Counted from the stretch's first letter, positions 1 to 6,967 are shown. The stretch is DNA of 15,120 bases from Thermococcus sp. (GCA_027001105.1 JALTMZ010000136.1:1-15120), one strand, 5' to 3'. Program-made: numbers and translations. The notes: a model not told the origin generated them from the letters alone.

Positions 1-1
1 C

Positions 2-175
2 TAAAGAATCGCCTTTAAATTCAGCTTTTAAAATATTAGAAAATACAACTTCAAAAATTTCTCCATCAACAGTATATTTTTTAGCTAATTTTACAAGATT
101 TTTATATTCATCTTTATTTAACAAAAATTTAGCATTAGAAATATTAAATTTAATTTTATCATTTATTATAATAAA
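2..175 (-). CDS. Unrecognised AT-rich ORF, N-terminal part, runs off left edge
   Basis: An open minus-strand frame of 58 codons begins just after a TGA at 178-176 and continues without a stop to the window edge. The peptide reads like a real protein (NDKIKFNISNAKF, then LLNKDEYKNLVKLAKKYTVD), with charged residues, spaced hydrophobics and almost only A/T-ending codons. I do not recognise the family. There is no in-frame ATG: only ATT/ATA codons precede Asn at 163-161, while an out-of-frame ATG at 162-160 opens just 14 codons. A TATA-like TTTAAATA sits about 25 nt upstream of that ATG on the minus strand, so a leaderless start followed by a frameshift is possible. G+C over 1-180 is 31/180, unlike the genes to the right, which suggests acquired DNA or a decayed gene. 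The stretch 176-297 shows no gene. Confidence 0.4.
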
Positions 176-308
176 TCAAAAATTACGTATTTAAATATCA
201 ATTTAATAAGCACTATATTTTGTAAATAATATAAGATTATTACATATGCTAAAAATTACTTATAGCTAAAGTTAAAATTCTCATAGAATTCTGAGAGATG
301 ATTTCACA

Positions 309-353
309 ATTTTTGCATACGCACAAAATTTTTAAACTTTTAGGTTTCCCTAA
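309..353 (+). promoter_or_regulatory. Composite operator/promoter of the ferredoxin-ATPase operon
   Basis: In order: an imperfect palindrome ATTTTTGCATACGCACAAAA (309-328), matching the perfect copy at 8317-8336 at 17 of 20 positions; a TATA-like TTTTTAAAC (329-337); and an inverted repeat TTAGG-TTTC-CCTAA (340-353). The Shine-Dalgarno GGAGGTG (358-364) follows. The expected transcript start falls near 355-360, so the second repeat lies between TATA and start, where a bound protein would block initiation. The same order and spacing recur at 7447-7485 and, with one mismatch in the second repeat, at 8317-8362. The regulator is unknown. Confidence 0.65.
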
Positions 354-369
354 TTCTGGAGGTGTTGAG

Positions 370-1230
370 ATGCAGATAGCAGTCAGCGGAGGAAAAGGAG
401 GAACTGGGAAGTCAACGATTGCAATTAACTTAGCTATTGTCCTGAGGAATTACTTTGACCTGACTTTGGCGGATTTAGATGTGGAAGCTCCCAACGACCA
501 TATACTCTTAGGAATAGAACTTCAAAATGAAGAACCTGTCGAGCTTTTTATGCCACGTTTTGACTATTCCAAATGTATCAGGTGCAGAAAATGTGCTGAG
601 GTTTGTGAAGAACATGCAATAATCACTATGAGAGATGGAACACCCTTTTTAATGCCTACACTATGTTCCGGCTGTGGTGCCTGTCAGATAGTCTGCCCCG
701 CTGAAGGAGCAATTTTGGAAGGTAAAAAGCTGATGGGCCACACATATCTAACCGAAACCCCATATGGGTTCCCTCTGGTTACGGGTAAACTATTGGAGGG
801 TGAAGAGAGAGCAATGCCTATCGTCGTTGCAGCAAAGAAAAGGGCAAAAGCACTTAATAAAGAGCTTTTGATTGTTGATACTGCTGCAGGAACGAGCAAT
901 ACTGTTTCTAAAGCTTTAGAGGATTCCCAGCTTATTATTGCCGTAACCGAACCCACGCCGTTAGGTCTTCATGATTTAGAGTTAATTCTCAAGCTCGCAG
1001 ATATTATGGGAATTAAAGCATGGGTTGTTATCAATAGAAGTGATTTAGGAAATAGGGATGCTGTGAAAGAACTCGCCAGAAGATATAATGCCAGAATTAT
1101 TGCTGAGATCCCATATAGTGAGAACATACTAAAGACCTACGTTGAAGGAAAGCCAATTGTTTTGAGCGATTATGAGGAAGCGGAAATTTTCAGAAAGCTT
1201 GCTGAGGAGGTTGCCAACTATTTGAGGTGA
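370..1230 (+). CDS. MinD/Mrp-family ATPase with two inserted 4Fe-4S motifs (first of pair)
   Basis: A 286-aa P-loop ATPase of the SIMIBI class (ParA/MinD/Mrp/NBP35 branch), probably cytosolic. The deviant Walker A GGKGGTGKST is at residues 7-16 with signature Lys9; DLDVEAPN (36-42) is the switch I region, and VDTAAGTSN carries the Walker B-like Asp. A bacterial-type ferredoxin domain is inserted between them: Cys69/72/75/79 and Cys99/102/105/109, enough for two 4Fe-4S clusters. Proteins of this design occur in anaerobes beside NifX/ORP-type proteins, including the two ATPases of the Desulfovibrio orange-protein complex. The start at 370 is chosen for its Shine-Dalgarno GGAGGTG and because MQIAVSGGKGG begins directly at the P-loop strand, as in the next gene; an in-frame ATG at 298 would add 24 residues translated from the promoter. 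Its TGA lies inside the ribosome binding site of the next gene, so the pair is coupled. The client is unknown. Confidence 0.88.
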   Translation: MQIAVSGGKGGTGKSTIAINLAIVLRNYFDLTLADLDVEAPNDHILLGIELQNEEPVELFMPRFDYSKCIRCRKCAEVCEEHAIITMRDGTPFLMPTLCSGCGACQIVCPAEGAILEGKKLMGHTYLTETPYGFPLVTGKLLEGEERAMPIVVAAKKRAKALNKELLIVDTAAGTSNTVSKALEDSQLIIAVTEPTPLGLHDLELILKLADIMGIKAWVVINRSDLGNRDAVKELARRYNARIIAEIPYSENILKTYVEGKPIVLSDYEEAEIFRKLAEEVANYLR

Positions 1231-1235
1231 TTAAA

Positions 1236-2123
1236 ATGCAGATTGTCATTGCAAGCGGTAAAGGCGGGGTTGGAAAATCAACAGTTGCGGCTTCACTCAT
1301 CTATCTGCTTAAGGACAAGTACAAGCTTATAGCGGTTGACGCCGATGCTGATGCTCCAAACCTCCACCTGCTCTTTGGAGTCAAAAAGTGGGAAGAAGAG
1401 AAAGAGCTAACGGGGACTAAAGTTGCAAGGATAAATCAGGATACGTGCATTAGATGCGGTATTTGCTATGAGAGATGTCCCTATAAAAGCATAAAGCTTG
1501 CGGATGGAAAATACGTTGTGAATGAGCTCACATGTGAAGGCTGTGGAGTGTGTAAACTTGTGTGCCCAGTTAGGGGGACAATAACTCTTGAGGAAGTTCG
1601 CTCTGGAGTGATTAGGAAGACAACAACAAGGTATGGATTTCCATTGATTTCGGCTCAATTAGATGTGGGAAGACCAAACTCTGGAAAGCTCGTTACAGAG
1701 GAAAAAGAGTGGGCAAAGAAGATAATGCAGGAGCAAGAACTGGATCACATGATAGTCGATTCAGCGGCTGGAATTGGATGTCAAGTGATTGCCAGCGTTG
1801 GCGGAGCAGATGTCGCTATCCTTGTTGCGGAACCTACTCCAGCATCACTGAGTGATGTTAAAAGGGTTTACAAGGTTGTCCAACACTTCAGAGAGCCTGC
1901 TTACTTGATAATTAACAAAGCAGACATAAACCCCGGCTTTGAAGGACTTTATGAGTTTGCAGAGCAGGAGGGAATACCAATTTTGGGTGAAATACCCTAC
2001 GATAGGGCAATTCCATATAGTATGGCTATGCTCAAGCCTTTTGTTGAGGCATTTCCAGAGTCAAAAGCCAGCAAAGCTCTTAAGGAAATTGCAAAAGCTG
2101 TGGAGGATGAGATTTTGAAGTAG
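1236..2123 (+). CDS. MinD/Mrp-family ATPase with two inserted 4Fe-4S motifs (second of pair)
   Basis: A 295-aa paralogue of the preceding gene. Walker A is SGKGGVGKST (7-16), switch I DADADAPN (35-42), and the Walker B-like segment is VDSAAGIG. The inserted ferredoxin motifs are Cys71/74/77/81 and Cys100/103/106/110, the canonical CxxCxxCxxxCP spacing for two 4Fe-4S clusters. The start ATG at 1236 follows GAGGTGAT with ideal spacing; that site overlaps the stop of the first ATPase, so the two are probably made in equal amounts and may form a heterodimer, as members of this fold dimerise through the P-loop face. The two are clearly divergent, so this is an old duplication. Downstream is a broken membrane gene, so the operon probably ends here; a T-run occurs at 2139-2143. 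Confidence 0.88.
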   Translation: MQIVIASGKGGVGKSTVAASLIYLLKDKYKLIAVDADADAPNLHLLFGVKKWEEEKELTGTKVARINQDTCIRCGICYERCPYKSIKLADGKYVVNELTCEGCGVCKLVCPVRGTITLEEVRSGVIRKTTTRYGFPLISAQLDVGRPNSGKLVTEEKEWAKKIMQEQELDHMIVDSAAGIGCQVIASVGGADVAILVAEPTPASLSDVKRVYKVVQHFREPAYLIINKADINPGFEGLYEFAEQEGIPILGEIPYDRAIPYSMAMLKPFVEAFPESKASKALKEIAKAVEDEILK

Positions 2124-2169
2124 CTTTCTCCTCACTAATTTTTAAATAGAACCAGCCAATTATCAATTT

Positions 2170-2778
2170 ATGCAATTCCTTACTTTCACAAATAATCAGA
2201 GGGCAAGGGCACTGTTAGTATTTTTATGTTTTCTCTCCTATCTGTTTATGGGTCAGCCTTTTTTGTGACATCGTGTCTAAGAACAATGGTATGTTTGCTC
2301 ATTGTGGCTATTGTAATCCTCGCAGGAAACTTTTTATCAGTTTTTCTCGCACTAAAGTTAAATCGCAAAAAATTAAGCCTTTCACTTTTTGGATTTAGAA
2401 AAAAGGGGATAAAAGAAAGCTTCCTGGCAAGCTCTTCCTTATGAGCTTATGCGTGGCATTTCTCCCAAATTTGCAATATTATTATTTGCAATATTATTAA
2501 TAGCGACTCTATGGTCAGGGCTATATAACACACCTCTACTAACTGGAAAGTTCGACCCAGTTGATATTCTCCTCTTTGGCTTTTTGTTTACATGGGGCTA
2601 TCACAAAACAAGGAATAGTGTAGGGATTGTAGGGGCATATCTACTGAACGAGAATCCCCTATGATGGATAATAGCATCAAGCTTTGATAACACCGGGATG
2701 GCATTTTTCATCTTGCTCGTTTTTAGGGCATTAATCTGTGTCACATCACTGGTCTTGGTTGTTAGACATTACCGATAA
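2170..2778 (+). pseudogene. Broken CPBP-family (CAAX protease-like) membrane protein
   Basis: Three consecutive open pieces in two or more frames read as one decayed membrane protein. Piece one starts at ATG 2170 (MQFLTFTNNQ) and stops at about 2268. Piece two, in another frame, covers a hydrophobic helix and then LALKLNRKKLSLSLFGFRKK, followed by GIKESFL, typical of CPBP N-termini; it stops at 2442-2444. Piece three contains YELMRG (compare the EExxxRG active-site motif, whose first Glu is lost) and GFLFTWGYHKTRNSVG (the family's 'G..yg.ktrNs' helix), is cut by TGA at 2662-2664, and resumes as WIIASSFDNTGMAFF to a stop at 2776-2778. The stretch between pieces two and three is shorter than usual, so internal sequence is missing too. 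A good TATA (TTTTTAAATA, 2139-2148) remains about 25 nt before the first ATG. Family assignment is from motif resemblance only. Confidence 0.6.
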
Positions 2779-2810
2779 GCCTAAAGCCATGTTATGGCAA
2801 ATTACATGAG

Positions 2811-3908
2811 ATGACAAAGTGCAAGATGTGTGGCTATGAGTCCGAAGAGATAAGCAAATCAATTGGAGTATGTGTTAACTGCCTTAGAAAAGATGATCAA
2901 GCTTTGAAAACAGCAGTGGAAAGTCACTTCAAGTGGCATGAGCTTGTAGGACTTCCTCCAGAGCCGCCAAAGGATGGAGAACTCCAATGCAAAATCTGTG
3001 TTAATGAGTGCAGAATTCCAAGAGGTGGTTCAGGTTACTGCGGAATAATATGGAACAAAAATGGAAGGCTAACCACAATAACCGGGACATTTGACAAAGC
3101 ATATCTCCACTGGTATCTTGACCCTCACCCAACAAACTGTGTTGCTGAGCCTGTCTGCCCTGAGCGGGAGCATTACGGCTTTTACAACTTAGCTGTCTTT
3201 TTTGCTGGGTGCAACTTGGACTGCCTCTTCTGCCAGAACATCCATCACAAATACATGATAAAAGGGGGTAGAATTGACCTGAGAGAAGGTGTTGTATTAA
3301 GCACAGAAGAGCTTGCAAATATTGCCATGCAGAGACAGGTTACTTGTGTCTGCTACTTTGGAGGCGACCCCACACCGCACAGCATCTATGCTCTGAAAGT
3401 CTCAAGAAAAATTCTAAAGCGGGCTGAAGAGAGTAAGGAAACAAAAAGAATCTGCTGGGAGACAAACGGCTTGGAAAATCCAAAGATCATGATGAAAATG
3501 GCAGAACTCAGCCTTAAAAGCGGAGGAATTGTCAAGATTGACTGGAAAGCATATACACCAAGTGTTTATCAGGCTCTGACAGGCATAAATGGGGAAAAAG
3601 CCATCGAAAGGATAAAAGAGAACGTTAAGCTTGTCTTGAAGATGGGAGAAGGAAGAGAGCTACCTCTTTTGGTTGTCAGTACTCTTGTAGTTCCTCACTA
3701 TGTTGATGAGCATGAAGTGTTTAATATTGCGAGCTATATAGCTGAAATAAATCCAGAAACCCCTTATGTGCTGTTGGCTTTTGCCCCCCAGCATTTAATG
3801 TATGATGTTCCCACAACAAGCAGGAGGCAAATGGAGAGTGTTTACAAAGCAGCTCAAGAGGCTGGGCTAAAAAACATTTACATCGGAAATCCATGGCTAC
3901 TGAGATAA
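2811..3908 (+). CDS. Radical SAM protein of the PflA-like/AmmeMemoRadiSam-related type
   Basis: A 365-aa enzyme. The N-terminus is a small zinc-ribbon-like module (CxxC at 4/7 and 21/24). A second cysteine module follows, C60-x2-C63-x3-C67 and GYCG at 76-78, the signature that precedes the barrel in COG1313/COG1180-type proteins. The radical SAM CxxxCxxC is C134-NLD-C138-LF-C141, binding the 4Fe-4S cluster that cleaves S-adenosylmethionine; FGGDPTPH is the GGEP-like SAM contact. The rest fits a TIM-barrel. The substrate cannot be read from sequence; no glycyl radical enzyme is nearby. The ribosome binding site is weak (the upstream codon is ATGAG), possibly because the broken CPBP gene has replaced its original upstream DNA. 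It ends immediately before the convergent DUF134 stop. Co-location with ferredoxin ATPases and DUF134 suggests, but does not prove, a link to metal-cofactor work. Confidence 0.85.
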   Translation: MTKCKMCGYESEEISKSIGVCVNCLRKDDQALKTAVESHFKWHELVGLPPEPPKDGELQCKICVNECRIPRGGSGYCGIIWNKNGRLTTITGTFDKAYLHWYLDPHPTNCVAEPVCPEREHYGFYNLAVFFAGCNLDCLFCQNIHHKYMIKGGRIDLREGVVLSTEELANIAMQRQVTCVCYFGGDPTPHSIYALKVSRKILKRAEESKETKRICWETNGLENPKIMMKMAELSLKSGGIVKIDWKAYTPSVYQALTGINGEKAIERIKENVKLVLKMGEGRELPLLVVSTLVVPHYVDEHEVFNIASYIAEINPETPYVLLAFAPQHLMYDVPTTSRRQMESVYKAAQEAGLKNIYIGNPWLLR

Positions 3909-4262
3909 CTACTCCTCGTCATCCGAGCTTTGGGTTTTTGGCACCTCATTCCCCTGAGCCAAAATTATCAGCTCCCTTCCCTCAACGAGCATTTGTGCAA
4001 CTTTCTTCCTTGCTGAGCTTAAAGCTCTCCAGACCGTTCCCCTCGAAACGCCCATTCTCCTTCCTGCCTCTTCCTGAGTTAGTCCTTCATAATCCACTAA
4101 TCTCAATGCCTCAAACTCCTCGTATGTCATGAAAATCGGCGGCTGAGGTGGTCCAATAGGTGGGCGTGCTGGATAGAAGTGCTTAATCTCTGGGATAAGA
4201 CCAATAAAGCGCATCTTCCTTCTTCGTCCTCTGCCTTTACCTCTTCCCATTCCCCAGGGCAT
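3909..4262 (-). CDS. DUF134 helix-turn-helix protein, putative regulator
   Basis: A 117-aa protein. Residues 1-18 are Gly/Arg/Lys-rich (MPWGMGRGKGRGRRRKMRF), followed by a Pro-rich segment (31-43), then the DUF134 core: MTYEEFEALRLVDYEGLTQE (45-64) and a sigma-factor region 4-like helix-turn-helix at about 61-85 (EEAGRRMGVSRGTVWRAL). Family members sit beside dinitrogenase Fe-Mo cofactor (NifX-like) genes in many anaerobes and are presumed DNA-binding. The ATG at 4262 is chosen because a GGTG site lies just upstream and the family begins this way; a TTG at 4277 is possible. A TATA-like CTATAAAG lies about 35-40 nt upstream. The cysteines often seen in the N-terminal part of bacterial relatives are absent. 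It is the only obvious DNA-binding regulator here and the prime candidate for the shared operators. Confidence 0.82.
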   Translation of the reverse strand: MPWGMGRGKGRGRRRKMRFIGLIPEIKHFYPARPPIGPPQPPIFMTYEEFEALRLVDYEGLTQEEAGRRMGVSRGTVWRALSSARKKVAQMLVEGRELIILAQGNEVPKTQSSDDEE

Positions 4263-4378
4263 TTTAACACCAAGCAAGAATTTTCATTCAGACTTTATAG
4301 AGATTTCCCTTCAATTCAACTTGAAACTATCAAAGGGTTTTTAGGAAAGTTCTGCAAAACTTAATTTCGGGTGGGAAA

Positions 4379-4729
4379 ATGAAAAAGATGGTGATAATTA
4401 TTGTTTTGCTTATTGTTGGTGGAGCAATAGCCACTTGGAGCCATATCAAGGAAGAGAAGAGAGTAGTGGTGTTACAAGCAACGTTTAAAATGGGTGGCAT
4501 AACTTATGAAGGGTATGAAATACAAGGAGATACCTTGATTTTTAAATTCAAGCGAACTGGGGATGTTTTTACTCAAGCAATAGTGAAGAAAGAAGTTAAG
4601 GTGAGAATTGAAGATTTTCCTGCCAAAGTTGTTATGGAGGTTAACACCAACGGAAATATTAAGAAATATGAGGCAGAATTAATTTTTGATGGGGATGATG
4701 AGAGAGTATATAAAGCCTCAGAGCTTTGA
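4379..4729 (+). CDS. Small membrane-anchored protein, unknown function
   Basis: 116 aa with a Lys-rich start followed by one hydrophobic helix (MVIIIVLLIVGGAIATW, about 4-20), consistent with a signal anchor that places the remaining ~95 residues outside the cell. The outer part alternates short beta-like segments (VVVLQATFKMGGITYEGYE, then DTLIFKFKRTGDVFTQAIVK), suggesting a small all-beta domain. I do not recognise a family. It is divergent from DUF134; the ~115-nt shared region (4263-4378) holds a minus-strand TATA and a GGGTGGG ribosome-binding-like run just before this ATG, but no copy of the composite operator. Its 3' end overlaps the downstream zinc-finger gene in another frame. Confidence 0.6.
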   Translation: MKKMVIIIVLLIVGGAIATWSHIKEEKRVVVLQATFKMGGITYEGYEIQGDTLIFKFKRTGDVFTQAIVKKEVKVRIEDFPAKVVMEVNTNGNIKKYEAELIFDGDDERVYKASEL

Positions 4730-4850
4730 GTTTGTGTGTCCGTTCTGCGGGTACAGAGCAAAGAGCCTCAAAGAGCTTAAGCAGCATATCCTTGAAAAGC
4801 ATACCTTTAACAGAGAAGACATCAGGGGTTCACGGTTCATCAAGATCTAA
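4689..4850 (+). CDS. C2H2 zinc-finger mini-protein
   Basis: A 53-aa ORF with one classical zinc finger: FVCPFCGYRAKSLKELKQHI then LEKH, that is C-x2-C-x12-H-x4-H, with the usual hydrophobic Phe/Tyr and Leu between the ligand pairs. A short basic tail follows (REDIRGSRFIKI). Such small C2H2 proteins are known in archaea and archaeal viruses and are thought to bind nucleic acid or protein; no specific role can be assigned. In-frame ATG codons at 4689, 4695 and 4698 are all possible starts and none has a strong Shine-Dalgarno; the finger is intact in all cases. The gene overlaps the 3' end of the upstream membrane protein by about 40 nt in another frame, which suggests translational coupling. 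Confidence 0.75.
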   Translation: MGMMREYIKPQSFEFVCPFCGYRAKSLKELKQHILEKHTFNREDIRGSRFIKI

Positions 4851-4912
4851 AAATGTGAGGTGCTTAGGAAAGGTTAATAACTTCTCATAAAGAACTTTCT
4901 GTGGTGAGTGAG

Positions 4913-5368
4913 ATGGAATTTAAAGTTGTAGAGAGAAAGATAGGATGGCACAAAGACTTTGACAGTTCGCATTTTTTAGCTCTGCCCTATGACAGCAAAT
5001 GTTTGAGAATTCATGGGCATACCTACAACGTCGATGTTGAGATTTGGGGAGAGTTAGATGAGAGGGGCATGATTTTTGACTTCAATCACTTAAGCAATCT
5101 CATTAAAGAAGTCGATCACCGCATTTTAACGAGCATTAACTGGATCAAGGAAGAGGGTGACTACATAATCATAGCTCAAAATGGTAAAGAGCTCAAACTT
5201 CCAAAAAAAGAAGTAGTTATAGTCGAGGCCCCCAATGTTACCGCTGAGCTTATAGCGGAGTGGTTTGCAAAGAAGATAGCAGAAAAAGCCGGGGAAAATG
5301 TAAAGCGAATAAAAGTTAAGGTCTGGGAAGACCCGAGGAGCTATGCTGAGATAGTCTTAGAACGCTAA
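4913..5368 (+). CDS. queD: 6-carboxytetrahydropterin synthase QueD (COG0720/PTPS family)
   Basis: A 151-aa T-fold enzyme that converts 7,8-dihydroneopterin triphosphate to 6-carboxy-5,6,7,8-tetrahydropterin on the way to preQ0, the precursor of archaeosine in archaeal tRNA. Zinc ligands are visible as His20 (DSSHF), His34 and His36 (HGH). Cys30 gives the arrangement C-x3-HGH that marks QueD, rather than the C-x4-ExHGH pattern of eukaryotic-type or PTPS-III enzymes. The Asp-His of VDHRILT and the Glu of WEDPRSYAE are the other conserved catalytic and pterin-binding positions. It is longer than E. coli QueD because of a hairpin insertion around residues 82-104. The start ATG 4913 is preferred for GGTGAG at 4903-4908; GTG codons at 4901/4904 overlap that site. 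PTPS-family promiscuity leaves some doubt about the exact product. Confidence 0.85.
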   Translation: MEFKVVERKIGWHKDFDSSHFLALPYDSKCLRIHGHTYNVDVEIWGELDERGMIFDFNHLSNLIKEVDHRILTSINWIKEEGDYIIIAQNGKELKLPKKEVVIVEAPNVTAELIAEWFAKKIAEKAGENVKRIKVKVWEDPRSYAEIVLER

Positions 5369-5425
5369 CATTTGTTCCAAAAAGATTAAATTCTGTTCAC
5401 CATATCTTTTTTAAGGTGAAGGAAG

Positions 5426-5848
5426 ATGAGATTCTCAAGAGGAAGAAACTTTATGTTTAGAATCCCAGAAGGAGAAGAGTTCCTAACATTCATCAACAAA
5501 TTCGCAGAAAAAAACAACGTTCTTATTGGAACAGTGGCAGCAATTGGAACACTAAGAAACCCAAAAATCGGGTATTTTGAAGAGGAAAAGGGCAAATACA
5601 AGGTAATTGAGTTAAGCGGTACTTATGAGCTCCTTTCTGCGTTGGGCAACATCAGCCTGAAAGATGGGATGCCTTTTGCCCATATCCATGTAGCTTTAGG
5701 GGACAAAGAAGGGAAGGTATGGGGTGGCCACTTAATGGAAGGAGAAGTATTTGTCGCTGAGGTCATCATTCACGAACTGCTTGGAGAGCCTCTGGAAAGA
5801 AAGCTTCAAGAGAATGGATTAGCACTTTGGGATGCGGAAAAAATTTAA
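5426..5848 (+). CDS. PPC/DUF296 domain protein
   Basis: A 140-aa single-domain protein of the PPC family (plants and prokaryotes conserved; DUF296). The core motifs are visible: GTVAAIGTLRNPKIGYF (35-51), ELSGTYELLSALGNIS (62-77), and the three-histidine signature His86-x-His88 and His102 (AHIHVALGD...GGHLMEG), which forms a metal site in the trimer in characterised structures. In plants the domain is fused to AT-hooks; here there is none, only a basic N-terminus. A DNA-associated role is often assumed but unproven in archaea. The start ATG 5426 follows GGTGA at 5415-5419. A T-rich run (TTTTTCTCTTCC, about 5872-5883) just past the stop may end the transcript. Confidence 0.83.
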   Translation: MRFSRGRNFMFRIPEGEEFLTFINKFAEKNNVLIGTVAAIGTLRNPKIGYFEEEKGKYKVIELSGTYELLSALGNISLKDGMPFAHIHVALGDKEGKVWGGHLMEGEVFVAEVIIHELLGEPLERKLQENGLALWDAEKI

Positions 5849-5863
5849 AAAGAGCAGAAAACC

Positions 5864-6442
5864 TCATACCTTTTTCTCTTCCTTTAAGATTTTTGCGAAT
5901 ACCATGTAATGCCATGTAATTATTCCAAAGAGGCCTATGAACTCTGAAACTGCCACTCCCCTAAAGACCTTCATTGCCCAAAGACCAAGGATCCAGCTGA
6001 AAACGAATATTATGGCAGTTATAATCCCAAATTGTTTCTCTCCTCCGAGATATAACCCAACTCCAGCCACCAGCATACCAAAACTTGCCGTAATGAAAAA
6101 ACCCCAGCTGACATAGTAGTGAAGGGAAGTTCCTTCAGGAAAAATTCCAATTCCCGCCAAGAACATCAAGCCAAGGATAAAAATCCAAATTCCAAGCTTC
6201 ATTGTAGGGTGTTTTGCCTCCTTGAAAAGTCCTAAGGCATAATAGATACCTAAAACCGCCGCAACTACAAGTGGAACATTCATCACCCAGTTATAAGGCA
6301 GATTCACTTTTCCGAGGTCACTTATAGCATTATTTGTGAGGCTCCACCAAGAGCGATGTATGAATATTGCTGTGAATATCCCACCTAATCCGATCAAGGG
6401 TGCACAGAGACCAGCCAGTTGTTGGCTTCTTCTCATTGGCAT
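5864..6442 (-). CDS. DUF998 family integral membrane protein
   Basis: 192 aa with about six predicted transmembrane helices (starting near LCAPLIGLGGIFTAIFIH, then MNVPLVVAAVLGIYYALGL, LGIWIFILGLMFLAGIGIFP, YYVSWGFFITASFGMLVAG, FGIITAIIFVFSWILGLW, and FIGLFGIITWHYMVFAK). The first loop contains WWSLTNNAISDLGKVN, the hallmark 'N.iSdLG' of DUF998. Function is unknown; relatives occur widely in archaea. The start codon is ATG 6442, or GTG 6445 immediately before it; there is no Shine-Dalgarno, and the TATA is placed for a leaderless transcript. T-runs on the minus strand just beyond the stop (about 5840-5856) may be its terminator, inside the 3' end of the convergent PPC gene. Confidence 0.8.
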   Translation of the reverse strand: MPMRRSQQLAGLCAPLIGLGGIFTAIFIHRSWWSLTNNAISDLGKVNLPYNWVMNVPLVVAAVLGIYYALGLFKEAKHPTMKLGIWIFILGLMFLAGIGIFPEGTSLHYYVSWGFFITASFGMLVAGVGLYLGGEKQFGIITAIIFVFSWILGLWAMKVFRGVAVSEFIGLFGIITWHYMVFAKILKEEKKV

Positions 6443-6468
6443 CACTGGTTTAATATCTGCCTTCTACC

Positions 6469-6474
6469 TATAAA
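6469..6474 (-). promoter_or_regulatory. TATA box of the DUF998 gene
   Basis: On the minus strand the sequence GGGTTTATAGG has its centre about 29 nt before ATG 6442. An archaeal transcript would then begin at or within a few bases of the start codon, consistent with the absence of a ribosome binding site. Confidence 0.5.
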
Positions 6475-6523
6475 CCCTAACGCCTATTAAAACTCCCGAC
6501 AAGGGTTTTAAATCCAGCATACA

Positions 6524-6832
6524 CTACTTCTCATAAAACACCCTATAGTGCTGAACGTATTTCTCCTTTTCCAGCAGAAAGTCGTCGTCTTCCGGGTAGT
6601 ACTTTGCGAGTTCGGGATTTTCACCCGCGAACTTTTTAATAGATTCCATTGAGTCCCAAATTGTCACTAGGAGGAAGTGAGCAACATCATTTTCATCTCT
6701 TCGAGTGAAGTATAGCTTAAGCAGACCATCAACGGAGCTGTAGTCAGGAACGGCCCGTTCAATCAAAAATCTCTCGTATTCGTCAGCTTTTGCAATTGGA
6801 ACCTTTCCATGCCATAATCTCATAATGGCCAA
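6524..6832 (-). CDS. Small ABM-like (dimeric alpha-beta barrel) protein
   Basis: 102 aa resembling the antibiotic biosynthesis monooxygenase/dimeric alpha-beta barrel superfamily: strand MRLWHGKVPIAKADEYERFL, helix, DGLLKLYFTRRDENDVAHFL then LVTIWDSMESIKKF, and a C-terminal strand YVQHYRVFYE. The F..R....FLLVTIWDS pattern is typical; no cofactor motif is visible, and whether it is an oxygenase in an anaerobe is doubtful. Start: GGTG followed five bases later by TTG at 6832-6830 supports a TTG start; the first ATG (6823) would be 14 nt from that site. It lies just beyond the terminator of the NifX-like gene and has its own TATA-like TTTAATATAA (about 6863-6872), so it is probably a separate unit. 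Confidence 0.65.
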   Translation of the reverse strand: MAIMRLWHGKVPIAKADEYERFLIERAVPDYSSVDGLLKLYFTRRDENDVAHFLLVTIWDSMESIKKFAGENPELAKYYPEDDDFLLEKEKYVQHYRVFYEK

Positions 6833-6940
6833 AATATCACCCCCTTCACCTAATGTTCTTTAATTATATTAAAAACTTTTGCTAAAATCCCGTTGTCTCC
6901 AGTAAAATTTTCCAAATTAAAGACAATGGAGAAATATCAG

Positions 6941-6961
6941 GGAGAAAAAGAGAAAAAGAAG
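6941..6961 (-). terminator. Pyrimidine-rich terminator after the NifX-like gene
   Basis: On the minus strand, immediately after the stop of the NifX-like gene, the transcript reads CTTCTTTTTCTCTTTTTCTCC: two T5 runs in a pure pyrimidine tract. Archaeal RNA polymerase terminates at such T-runs without needing a hairpin. Confidence 0.6.
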
Positions 6962-6967
6962 CATATT

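Noticed and set aside
298..369. 24-residue N-terminal extension of the first ATPase from ATG 298
   Set aside because: It would translate the palindrome, TATA-like box and second repeat; ATG 370 has a strong Shine-Dalgarno and matches its paralogue's start.
2786..2798. Inverted repeat GCCAT-GTT-ATGGC before the radical SAM gene
   Set aside because: Five-base arms are expected by chance at this scale; no match to the composite element or to a terminator.
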